Shown here piece after piece: positions 1-5,454 of a stretch of 5,866 bases of DNA. The notes beneath the pieces were generated by a model. That model worked only from the letters and a program-made list of their open reading frames with translations, had not been told where the DNA came from and did no database searches. The position numbers and the translations under genes were made by a program. Origin of the DNA: Paracoccaceae bacterium (GTDB taxonomy: Bacteria; Pseudomonadota; Alphaproteobacteria; Rhodobacterales; Rhodobacteraceae); the NCBI GenBank assembly GCA_027069385.1, contig JALXER010000193.1, positions 1-5,866 of the forward strand. The letters are read 5' to 3'. Position 1 is the first letter of the stretch; the number at the start of each line of letters is the position of its first letter.

Positions 1-1
1 G

Positions 2-106
2 CGGGTCGCTGCGCTAGCGTTGGGTTGCGCGTGGGGGATGGTCGGGATGCGCCTAGGGCGCATGGATGCCAACCCCCGCTGCATTTCGGGCGTAAGGAGA
101 CATTAA
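2..106 (+). CDS. Possible 3' end of an unidentified gene (partial)
   Basis: This frame is open from the window edge to a TAA at 104-106 and gives 34 residues containing the stretch ALALGCAWGMVGMRLGRM and ending VRRH. Third codon positions are mostly G or C, as in the real genes of the window. It would converge on moaA, leaving 31 bp between the two stop codons. A perfect 7-bp inverted repeat (47-63, ATGCGCC/GGCGCAT around TAG) lies inside it. A second frame is also open across this stretch (1-141), so openness alone is weak evidence. I do not recognise the product. The sequence to the left of the window is needed to decide whether this is a gene end. Confidence 0.3.
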   Translation, partial: RVAALALGCAWGMVGMRLGRMDANPRCISGVRRH

Positions 107-137
107 ATGGCCGCGCAGTATTTCAGAGGCGCAGTTT

Positions 138-1151
138 CTAGCCGCCGGTATGGCTCATATGGCGGGAAATCTCGCCCGCGACCTTCTGGCGCGAATAGTC
201 GAAATCGTGACCTTTGGGTTTGCGCGCGATGGCGGTGCGAATAGCCGCTTGCAGGGGGGCGTTGTCATCGGGGTTGTCGCGCAGAGCGGCGCGCAGGTCG
301 GCCTCGTCTTCCTGACCAAGGCACAGGAACAACTGGCCGGTGCAGGTCAGGCGCACCCGATTGCAGCTTTCGCAGAAATTATGGGTAAGCGGCGTGATAA
401 AGCCGATGCGCCCGCCGGTTTCCGCAACCCGGATATACTTGGCCGGTCCGCCGGTATTCAGGGCGATATCCTGCAACGTCCAGCGCTTGGCCAACTCGGC
501 CCGCACATCATCGAGCGGCCAGTATTGGTCCAACCGGTCCGCATCGCCCATGTCGCCCATGGGCATCACCTCGATCCATGTCAGGTCATAGCCACGCTGC
601 CCGCACCATTCAACCAGCCGGTGCAACTCGTCATCATTGGTGCCCTTCAGGGCCACCGCGTTGATCTTGATCTTCAGCCCCGCCTTGTCGGCCGCGTCCA
701 GCCCGTCCATCACCTGTTTGAACTTGCCCCAGCGGGTTATCTTGGCGAACTTGTCCGCATCGATGGTGTCGAGCGACACATTCACCCGTCGCACCCCCGC
801 GTCAAAAAGCGGCTGTGCAAACCGGTAAAGCTGGCTGCCATTGGTGGTCAGGGTCAGTTCCTTGAGCGCGCCGGATTCCAGATGGCGGGTCATGGCGTTG
901 AAAAACGTCATAATCCCCTTGCGCACCAGCGGCTCCCCCCCGGTAATGCGCAGTTTCTGCACGCCCATTTCGACAAAGGTCGAACACATGCGGTCCAGTT
1001 CTTCAAGGGTCAGCAGATCGCGCTTGGGCAAAAAGGTCATATCCTCGGACATGCAGTAATAGCACCTGAAATCGCAACGATCGGTGACCGATACGCGCAG
1101 ATAGGTCACATCCCGCTGAAACGGGTCCGTCAAAACGGGTGTGGATTGCAT
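138..1151 (-). CDS. moaA: GTP 3',8-cyclase MoaA (radical SAM, molybdenum cofactor biosynthesis)
   Basis: MoaA catalyses the first step of molybdenum cofactor synthesis: radical-SAM rearrangement of GTP to 3',8-cyclo-7,8-dihydro-GTP, which MoaC then converts to cyclic pyranopterin monophosphate. It is a cytoplasmic enzyme with two 4Fe-4S clusters. The 337-residue product has the usual family length. The N-terminal radical-SAM cluster motif CxxxCxxC is at Cys26, Cys30 and Cys33, the SAM-contacting GGEP is at 71-74, and the C-terminal cluster motif CX2CX13C is at Cys260, Cys263 and Cys277. The protein ends in the conserved Gly-Gly tail (336-337) needed for activity in this family. The ATG at 1151 is preceded by AGGGGA (1162-1157) at good spacing, which supports this start. 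No other moa or moe gene is visible, so the gene stands alone here. It is divergent from the acyl-CoA synthetase gene. Confidence 0.97.
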   Translation of the reverse strand: MQSTPVLTDPFQRDVTYLRVSVTDRCDFRCYYCMSEDMTFLPKRDLLTLEELDRMCSTFVEMGVQKLRITGGEPLVRKGIMTFFNAMTRHLESGALKELTLTTNGSQLYRFAQPLFDAGVRRVNVSLDTIDADKFAKITRWGKFKQVMDGLDAADKAGLKIKINAVALKGTNDDELHRLVEWCGQRGYDLTWIEVMPMGDMGDADRLDQYWPLDDVRAELAKRWTLQDIALNTGGPAKYIRVAETGGRIGFITPLTHNFCESCNRVRLTCTGQLFLCLGQEDEADLRAALRDNPDDNAPLQAAIRTAIARKPKGHDFDYSRQKVAGEISRHMSHTGG

Positions 1152-1175
1152 GGTTTTCCCCTATGATGAACGGCA

Positions 1176-1204
1176 AGTGTATGCCGCGCCGATATGGCTT
1201 TCAA
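1176..1204 (-). promoter_or_regulatory. Predicted sigma-70-type promoter of moaA
   Basis: Read on the minus strand, TTGAAA (1204-1199) is a 5/6 match to the -35 consensus. After exactly 17 bases it is followed by TACACT (1181-1176), a 4/6 match to the -10 consensus. Transcription would start near 1169-1170, leaving a leader of about 18 bases that just holds the ribosome binding site. That leader is too short for a Moco riboswitch or other structured leader. Confidence 0.55.
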
Positions 1205-1215
1205 GGGGGGTAGCA

Positions 1216-1225
1216 ATATGCATAT
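1216..1225. promoter_or_regulatory. 10-bp perfect palindrome in the moaA/acyl-CoA synthetase divergent region
   Basis: ATATGCATAT is a perfect palindrome lying 12 bp upstream of the moaA -35 hexamer and 34 bp upstream of the synthetase start codon. It overlaps a possible weak -10 for the synthetase (TATAGT, 1223-1228). Its position would suit an operator acting on one or both genes, but no regulator is identifiable and a 10-bp A/T-rich palindrome can occur by chance. Confidence 0.2.
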
Positions 1226-1259
1226 AGTGGCGCATTGACTTTTGTCATGGAGGGCAGCG

Positions 1260-2879
1260 ATGAAAGCCGAAAATCTGGTTGGCAGGGCAGGGGACTGGGG
1301 CGCGATCCGCGCTGCGTTTCGCTGGCCGGCACCGACACGCTATAATATCGCCGAACAGATCTGCGACCGCTGGGCCAGAGCAGCGCCGGAGCGCATAGCG
1401 TTGGAGCTGTTCGACGGGCAGGCGCTCAGGCGGGTTAGCTATGGTCGTATGGCAAAAGATTCGGCGCGGCTGGCCAATGTGCTGTCCGCGCATGGTTTGC
1501 GGCGAGGCGACCGGTGCGCGCTGTTGCTGCCGCAATCCTATGAAACGGCGCTGACCCACATTGCCTGTTACCGGATGGGCGCGGTGGTGGTGCCGCTGTT
1601 TACCCTGTTTGGCGCAGACGGGCTGCGCTATCGCCTGTCGGATTCCGGTGCGCGTATGATCGTCAGTGATTCCGACAATCTCGCGAAAATAGAATCCATT
1701 CGCGCCGATCTGCCCGATCTGGCCCATTGCTTCTCGATTGATGGCGGCGCGGGCAAGGATATTTGGGCACTGATGGCGCGCGCCTCGGACCAGCGCCGAT
1801 GTGTTGATACCGGCCCGGATGATCCGGCGTTTATCTCGTATACATCGGGTACCACCGGGCCGCCCAAGGGGGCGTTGCACGGGCATCGGGTGTTGCTGGG
1901 ACACTTGCCGGGGGTCGAAACCCACCATAACTTTTTGCCCCAAGCGGGGGACCGGCTGTGGACTCCGGCGGATTGGGCATGGATGGGCGGCTTAACCAAC
2001 GTGATGATGCCGGCACTGAATTATGGCGTACCGCTGCTGGTGCACCGGATGGCCAAATTCGACCCCGAACGTGCCTTTGACCTGATGCGCCGGCAACAGG
2101 TGCGTAACGCCTTTTTGCCCCCGACAGCGCTGAAGCTGATGCGGCAGGTGCGGGCTGAACCGCTAAATATGCGCTCGGTCGGGTCGGGAGGGGAATCGCT
2201 GGGGGCGGGTATGCTCGACTGGGGCAAGGCGCAGTTCGGCACCGGTATCAACGAGTTTTACGGCCAGACCGAATGCAATCTGGTGCTGGGCAATTGCGGG
2301 GCGGTGTTTGCGCCGCGCCCGGGGTCGACCGGCAAGGCTGTGCCCGGGGCCGAGGTGGCGATTATCGATGCGCAGGGCAACGAGGTGGCGCACGGAGAGC
2401 ATGGCGAAATTGCCGTGCGCAAGGGCCTGCCACAGATGTTCCTGCGCTATTGGAACGCGCCGGAAAAGACCGCGGCCAAATTTGTCGGAGACTGGTTGCG
2501 AACCGGCGATGTGGGGCATCGCGATGCGGACGGGTTCTTCTTTTTTGAAGCGCGAGATGATGACGTGATTACCTCTTCGGGGTATCGCATCGGGCCGTCC
2601 GAGATAGAGGACTGCCTGACCGGCCACGCGAATGTCACCATGGCAGCGGTGATCGGCGTACCCGATGCGGTGCGTACCGAAGTGCTAAAAGCCTTTGTGG
2701 TGCTGGACGGGGTGGCGGCCTCTGCCGATCTGGAACAGGCTTTGATTGCCCGTGTGCGCGAGCGAATTTCCCCCCATGTCGCCCCTCGCAGCATCGCATT
2801 TGTGGACTACCTGCCCATGACCGCAACCGGAAAAGTCATGCGCCGGGAGTTGCGAAAAAAGGAAACCGACAGCGCCTGA
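1260..2879 (+). CDS. AMP-forming acyl-CoA synthetase (medium-chain acyl-CoA synthetase-like)
   Basis: This is a 539-residue member of the ANL adenylation superfamily, which activates a carboxylic acid with ATP to an acyl-AMP and then transfers it to CoA. The motifs run in the expected order: the phosphate-binding loop YTSGTTGPPKG (194-204), the core motif FYGQTEC (333-339), the nucleotide-ribose motif RTGD (414-417), the hinge and following region RDDDVITSSGYRIGPSEIE (432-450), and the catalytic lysine in PMTATGKVMRRELR (Lys525). Overall it looks closest to the acetyl/medium-chain synthetase branch; the acid used cannot be read from the sequence. I chose the ATG at 1260 because GGAGGG (1249-1254) sits five bases upstream; an in-frame TTG at 1242 would put that site inside the gene. 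The gene is not in an operon with beta-oxidation genes here. It is followed seven bases after its stop by a palindromic repeat element. Confidence 0.93.
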   Translation: MKAENLVGRAGDWGAIRAAFRWPAPTRYNIAEQICDRWARAAPERIALELFDGQALRRVSYGRMAKDSARLANVLSAHGLRRGDRCALLLPQSYETALTHIACYRMGAVVVPLFTLFGADGLRYRLSDSGARMIVSDSDNLAKIESIRADLPDLAHCFSIDGGAGKDIWALMARASDQRRCVDTGPDDPAFISYTSGTTGPPKGALHGHRVLLGHLPGVETHHNFLPQAGDRLWTPADWAWMGGLTNVMMPALNYGVPLLVHRMAKFDPERAFDLMRRQQVRNAFLPPTALKLMRQVRAEPLNMRSVGSGGESLGAGMLDWGKAQFGTGINEFYGQTECNLVLGNCGAVFAPRPGSTGKAVPGAEVAIIDAQGNEVAHGEHGEIAVRKGLPQMFLRYWNAPEKTAAKFVGDWLRTGDVGHRDADGFFFFEARDDDVITSSGYRIGPSEIEDCLTGHANVTMAAVIGVPDAVRTEVLKAFVVLDGVAASADLEQALIARVRERISPHVAPRSIAFVDYLPMTATGKVMRRELRKKETDSA

Positions 2880-2885
2880 GCTGGT

Positions 2886-2941
2886 GCGTTTTCCAGCAAG
2901 CTGGAAAACGCGTTGCGACACCATGGCCTCACTTCGTTCGG
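2886..2941 (+). repeat. Left terminal inverted repeat, beginning with a hairpin
   Basis: The outer 26 bases (2886-2911) form a perfect 12-bp inverted repeat, GCGTTTTCCAGC and its complement around AA. The rest (2912-2941) has no internal hairpin but is complementary to the right arm with a single mismatch (T2934 against C3095). Eight bases of this arm, TCACTTCG (2929-2936), are also perfectly complementary to CGAAGTGA at 2998-3005 in the middle of the element, which gives the arm a second possible partner. Confidence 0.8.
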
Positions 2942-3087
2942 CGGATAGGGGGGCCACAGCCCCCCTCGCGCATGAATGCGCGTACCCCCCGATGGTGCGA
3001 AGTGAACCCCCTTTTGCCGGAATGGCAAAACCCTTATACGGCACTACGCCGGCATATTAAGGTGCTGCCCATTGGGTAGCTCCAAAA
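2942..3087. repeat. Interior of the palindromic element: array of short stem-loops
   Basis: Five successive inverted repeats can be read. 2947-2966 has an 8-bp stem AGGGGGGC with loop CACA. 2967-2982 is CGCGCAT/ATGCGCG around GA. 3012-3030 is TTTTGCC/GGCAAAA around GGAAT. 3039-3051 is CGGC/GCCG around ACTAC, with a possible outer extension. 3064-3080 is GCTGCCC/GGGTAGC around ATT, with one G-T pair. Two further C-tracts (2985-2990 and 3007-3011) could compete for the G-tract at 2948-2953. Open frames crossing this stretch look like accidents of the repeat. Confidence 0.6.
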
Positions 3088-3143
3088 CCGAACGCAGTGA
3101 GGCCATGGTGTCGCAACGCGTTTTGAAACTTGTTTCAAAACGC
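3088..3143 (-). repeat. Right terminal inverted repeat, ending in a hairpin
   Basis: This arm mirrors the left one. Its outer 26 bases (3118-3143) form a perfect 12-bp inverted repeat, GCGTTTTGAAAC and its complement around TT. Compared with the left hairpin, three base pairs have changed on both sides (C-G to G-C at one position, C-G to A-T and G-C to A-T at two others), and the stem stays perfect in both copies. Confidence 0.8.
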
Positions 3144-3160
3144 CCCTCCGCTTGCGGGGG
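3137..3160 (-). terminator. Possible intrinsic terminator after the glmU-alkylation repair operon
   Basis: Read on the minus strand, just past the stop at 3164, a G+C-rich stem (CCCCGC around AA, 3160-3145, with one G-T pair) is followed by GTTTT (3141-3137). This is the arrangement of an intrinsic terminator, though the T-run is short and forms part of the right hairpin of the palindromic element. Confidence 0.4.
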
Positions 3161-3163
3161 TGA

Positions 3164-3835
3164 CTATTTCAGGTACTTGGATGCTTCGCGCCCTGCGAAG
3201 GGTTTAAGCGATTGTCCGTGATCGGTCAGAAAGGCTCTTACCCGTTCAGGGTCATGTTTGGACAGGTCGCGCAGCCACCAGCCGATGGCTTTTTGAATGA
3301 ACCACTGCTGGTCCGGCACATAGGATTCGGCCCAGCCCAGTATGCGTTCGCGCTCGGCTGATTGTTGCGCCGTCGGGTGGGGCAGTTTGGCCCATGGCAG
3401 GGTCATGACCAGTGCGGCACGGCGGCTCCAGAGATGATCCGAACCCACCCATTTTTCGACCTTGTCAAGCCGCGCAGGGTCGGCGACCAGCCGTCGCGCA
3501 CCGGCTGATGACGCATGGTCGGCAATGGCCCAGGAATCAAACCGGGGCACCCACGAGGCAATCAGGCGCCAGGCCGGCCCGTCATCGGGGCGCAGGCGGG
3601 CCTGAATCAGCAGCTTGGCCGCCGCGATGCGCGCCTCGAACACGTCCGTTTTCCACAATTCATCCGCCAGCGCCACCCTTTCGGGCACATCCCGTTCGCC
3701 CCGCCATTGGCGCACCAACTGGTCAATCGCCGGATTGGCAACCCCCAGCACCCGCCGCTTTTGCTTGTGATAGCGCGCCATTTCCACGGCTTTTTGCGGA
3801 TCGGCCAGTGCTTCGAGCGCACCAAGCGGAGTCAT
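3164..3835 (-). CDS. AlkD-like DNA alkylation repair protein (HEAT-repeat DNA glycosylase family)
   Basis: The 223-residue product matches the AlkD family of HEAT-like-repeat DNA glycosylases, which remove N3- and N7-alkylated purines without flipping the base out of the helix. Residues corresponding to the B. cereus AlkD active surface appear to be present. Trp102 and Asp106 lie in SWAIAD (the Trp-x3-Asp pair), the arginine is Arg138 or Arg139 in WSRRA, and the tryptophan in QKAIGWWLRD is Trp186. The assignment is by recall of the family, not by alignment. The length is close to the usual 220-240 residues and the protein is all-helical in character, with no signal peptide. The ATG at 3835 overlaps the glmU stop as ATGA. 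Only a weak A/G-rich stretch (GAAAGA) precedes it, so translation is probably coupled to glmU. It is the last gene of the minus-strand unit. Confidence 0.88.
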   Translation of the reverse strand: MTPLGALEALADPQKAVEMARYHKQKRRVLGVANPAIDQLVRQWRGERDVPERVALADELWKTDVFEARIAAAKLLIQARLRPDDGPAWRLIASWVPRFDSWAIADHASSAGARRLVADPARLDKVEKWVGSDHLWSRRAALVMTLPWAKLPHPTAQQSAERERILGWAESYVPDQQWFIQKAIGWWLRDLSKHDPERVRAFLTDHGQSLKPFAGREASKYLK

Positions 3836-5169
3836 TTGTTCTTTCGCGTGCGCAACAAGTCCATCAGGCGTTTGCCGCGCCCCGCCTTGTTTACCTGCTT
3901 GGCCCGCGCCAATACCAGATCACCGGCAGGGACATTCTGCGTTACCACGCTACCGGTGCCGATCAGCGCCTCATCGCCGATTTCCACCGGCGAAACCAGC
4001 GCCGAATTCGACCCGACGAACACACTTTCCCCCAAAGTAGAGCGATGCTTGTTCACCCCGTCATAATTGCAAAAAATCACCCCGGCCCCGATATTGGTTT
4101 TCGCCCCAACACTGGCATCGCCCACATAGGACAGGTGGTTGACCTTGGCACCGTTGCCAATCCCGGCCGCCTTGATCTCTACAAAATTCCCGACCCGCGC
4201 CGAAGCCCCGATCTCGGCCCCCGGGCGCAGCCGTGCATAGGGGCCGATCTGGGCATTTTGCGAAATGTGGCAGCCTTCCAGATGGCTGAACGCCCGAATC
4301 CCGGCGCCGTTTTCAACCGTCACATCGGGGCCAAAAAACACGTTCGGTTCGATGGTTATATCGCGGCCCAGCACTGTATCGAGCGCAAAATGCACCGTTT
4401 TTGGGGCCACCATGGCAACCCCGTTGGCCTGCGCAGCCTTGCGGGCGCGTTTCTGGAACACCTTTTCGGCGTGGGCCAGTTCCTGCCTTGTATTGATCCC
4501 CAGCGTTTCCGAGCGCTTGCAGGCAATCGCGGTGCAGGGCAGGCCGCGCCCGCGGGCAATCGCCACGATATCGGTAAGGTAAACCTCGGCGCTGGCATTG
4601 TCGGTGCCCACCTCGTCAAGCAGCGAAAACAGCAGCGCCGCCGGAGCGCAGACCACGCCGGAATTGCAAAACCGGATAGCGCGCTGTGCCTCGGTGCAGT
4701 CCTTATGCTCGACAATTGCTTCCAGACTGTCGCCCTGCATGACGAGGCGGCCATAACCGGCGGGATCCTTGGCGTTGAACCCCAACACCACCACTTGCGC
4801 ATTTTCGCGGGCTTTTTGCATGGCGTGCAGGGTTTCGGGGCGCACAAACGGCGTATCGCCATATAGCACGATTACATCGCCATCATATCCGGCCAGCGCG
4901 TCGGCCACTTGCTGCACCGCATGGCCGGTGCCGTTTTGCGTGCGCTGCCAGTGAATCGCGATATCCGGATCCTTTGCGGCCAGATGTTCGGCCACGCTGT
5001 CACCGCCATGCCCGACCACCACATGGATACTGTCCGCACCGGCCCTGACCGCGCTGTTCAGCGCGTGGTCAACCAGCGGTACACCGGCCAGCCGGTGCAT
5101 GACCTTGGGCAGGTCGGAGTTCATACGGCTGCCTTTTCCGGCAGCAAGAATTACGGCGGCAAAGCGCAT
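3832..5169 (-). CDS. glmU: Bifunctional GlmU: N-acetylglucosamine-1-phosphate uridyltransferase / glucosamine-1-phosphate acetyltransferase
   Basis: GlmU makes UDP-N-acetylglucosamine in two cytoplasmic steps, acetylation of glucosamine-1-phosphate and then uridylylation, and so feeds peptidoglycan and lipid A synthesis. The 445-residue product starts with the nucleotide-binding loop LAAGKGSRM (8-16; the family usually has Thr where this has Ser14). It continues with LPK (Lys22), QNGTGHAVQ (78-86), YGDTPF (Asp105, metal ligand) and GINTR (Asn226, metal ligand). From about residue 250 it becomes a left-handed beta-helix of hexapeptide repeats. This part carries the acetyltransferase site with RLRP (313-316), the catalytic histidine in KVNHLSYVGD (His345) and NIGAGVIFCNYDG (359-371). 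Length is slightly under the usual 450-456. The ATG at 5169 is chosen because AGGAGA (5180-5175) precedes it at good spacing; the in-frame ATG at 5226 would add 19 unrelated residues. glmS is not next to it here. Confidence 0.97.
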   Translation of the reverse strand: MRFAAVILAAGKGSRMNSDLPKVMHRLAGVPLVDHALNSAVRAGADSIHVVVGHGGDSVAEHLAAKDPDIAIHWQRTQNGTGHAVQQVADALAGYDGDVIVLYGDTPFVRPETLHAMQKARENAQVVVLGFNAKDPAGYGRLVMQGDSLEAIVEHKDCTEAQRAIRFCNSGVVCAPAALLFSLLDEVGTDNASAEVYLTDIVAIARGRGLPCTAIACKRSETLGINTRQELAHAEKVFQKRARKAAQANGVAMVAPKTVHFALDTVLGRDITIEPNVFFGPDVTVENGAGIRAFSHLEGCHISQNAQIGPYARLRPGAEIGASARVGNFVEIKAAGIGNGAKVNHLSYVGDASVGAKTNIGAGVIFCNYDGVNKHRSTLGESVFVGSNSALVSPVEIGDEALIGTGSVVTQNVPAGDLVLARAKQVNKAGRGKRLMDLLRTRKNK

Positions 5170-5260
5170 CGGGTTCTCCTGAATTTTGATCTGTTTAGCA
5201 GTCCGGCGGCCCGCGCAAAAGCGCAAATTCGGAACTTTTGGTTTCAGTGCGTTACAGGTC

Positions 5261-5290
5261 TTGAACTCGGGGCTTAACCCGCCGTATAAG
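5261..5290 (+). promoter_or_regulatory. Predicted promoter of the tRNA-Gly gene
   Basis: TTGAAC (5261-5266) and TATAAG (5285-5290) are near-consensus -35 and -10 hexamers 18 bp apart. The start point would be near 5297, only about three bases before the mature tRNA. The bases just after the -10 are GGCGGGG, a G+C-rich discriminator of the kind linked to stringent control of stable RNA promoters; that regulatory reading is inference. An imperfect inverted repeat (AACCCGCC at 5276-5283 with 5291-5298) spans the -10. Confidence 0.65.
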
Positions 5291-5299
5291 GGCGGGGTT

Positions 5300-5373
5300 G
5301 CGGGTGTAGCTCAATGGTAGAGCAGCAGCCTTCCAAGCTGAATACGTGGGTTCGATTCCCATCACCCGCTCCA
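5300..5373 (+). tRNA. tRNA-Gly, anticodon TCC
   Basis: A full cloverleaf can be drawn. The acceptor stem GCGGGTG (5300-5306) pairs with CACCCGC (5363-5369), the discriminator base is T5370 and CCA is encoded (5371-5373). The D-stem is GCTC/GAGC (5309-5312 with 5320-5323). The anticodon loop CTTCCAA (5330-5336) has TCC at 5332-5334, which reads GGA and, through wobble, GGG codons. The T-arm is 5346-5362 with loop TTCGATT. The outermost anticodon-stem pair is G5325/A5341, the only mismatch. The gene is divergent from glmU, 130 bp away. Confidence 0.97.
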
Positions 5374-5454
5374 ACCAATCACATTTTGTCGCGCGACCTT
5401 GTTTGCCCGCCTTCGGGTAGTTATCTGCGTCGGACAGAAATCAAAGGGACCGTG

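Larger units (their letters stand above)
2886..3143. repeat. 258-bp compound palindromic intergenic element with 56-bp terminal inverted repeats
   Basis: The element fills nearly all of the gap between the two convergent genes, starting 6 bases after the synthetase stop and ending 20 bases before the repair-gene stop. Its ends (2886-2941 and 3088-3143) are inverted copies that align without a gap over 56 bp at 49 of 56 positions. Six of the seven mismatches form three compensated pairs inside the terminal hairpins. The 146-bp middle is a run of smaller stem-loops. It contains no plausible gene, transposase or RNA-gene signature, and no direct target duplication is visible at its edges. It resembles a non-autonomous palindromic repeat (MITE-like, or a large relative of REP/BIME elements). 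Transcripts from either side would fold into long hairpins, so it may also serve as a two-way transcription barrier or RNase III target. The class is inferred; only one copy is in the window. Confidence 0.75.

Noticed and set aside
150..1166. Long plus-strand open frame opposite moaA (338 residues)
   Set aside because: It mirrors moaA in an antisense frame, gives a low-complexity product rich in Gly, His and Arg with no recognisable domain, and arises from the G+C-rich codon usage of moaA.
1242..1259. TTG start adding six residues to the acyl-CoA synthetase
   Set aside because: The ATG at 1260 has GGAGGG at ideal spacing, while the TTG has nothing comparable upstream.
2685..3044. Minus-strand open frames reading through the palindromic element into the synthetase 3' end
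   Set aside because: They overlap a confident gene on the opposite strand and the unique part is only translated repeat sequence.
2886..3143. CRISPR array or tandem repeat as an explanation for the repeated sequence
   Set aside because: The copies are inverted, not direct, occur only twice, and there are no regular spacers.
3412..4866. 484-residue plus-strand open frame across the repair gene and glmU
   Set aside because: It is antisense to two clearly recognisable genes and the product is Pro/Arg/His-rich with no family features.
5170..5226. 19-residue N-terminal extension of GlmU from the ATG at 5226
   Set aside because: The family starts right at the nucleotide-binding loop, and the good ribosome binding site lies inside this extension.
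5404..5419. Stem-loop after tRNA-Gly as a terminator (TGCCCG/CGGGTA around CCTT)
   Set aside because: The stem is only 6 bp with one G-T pair, and no T-run follows on either strand.
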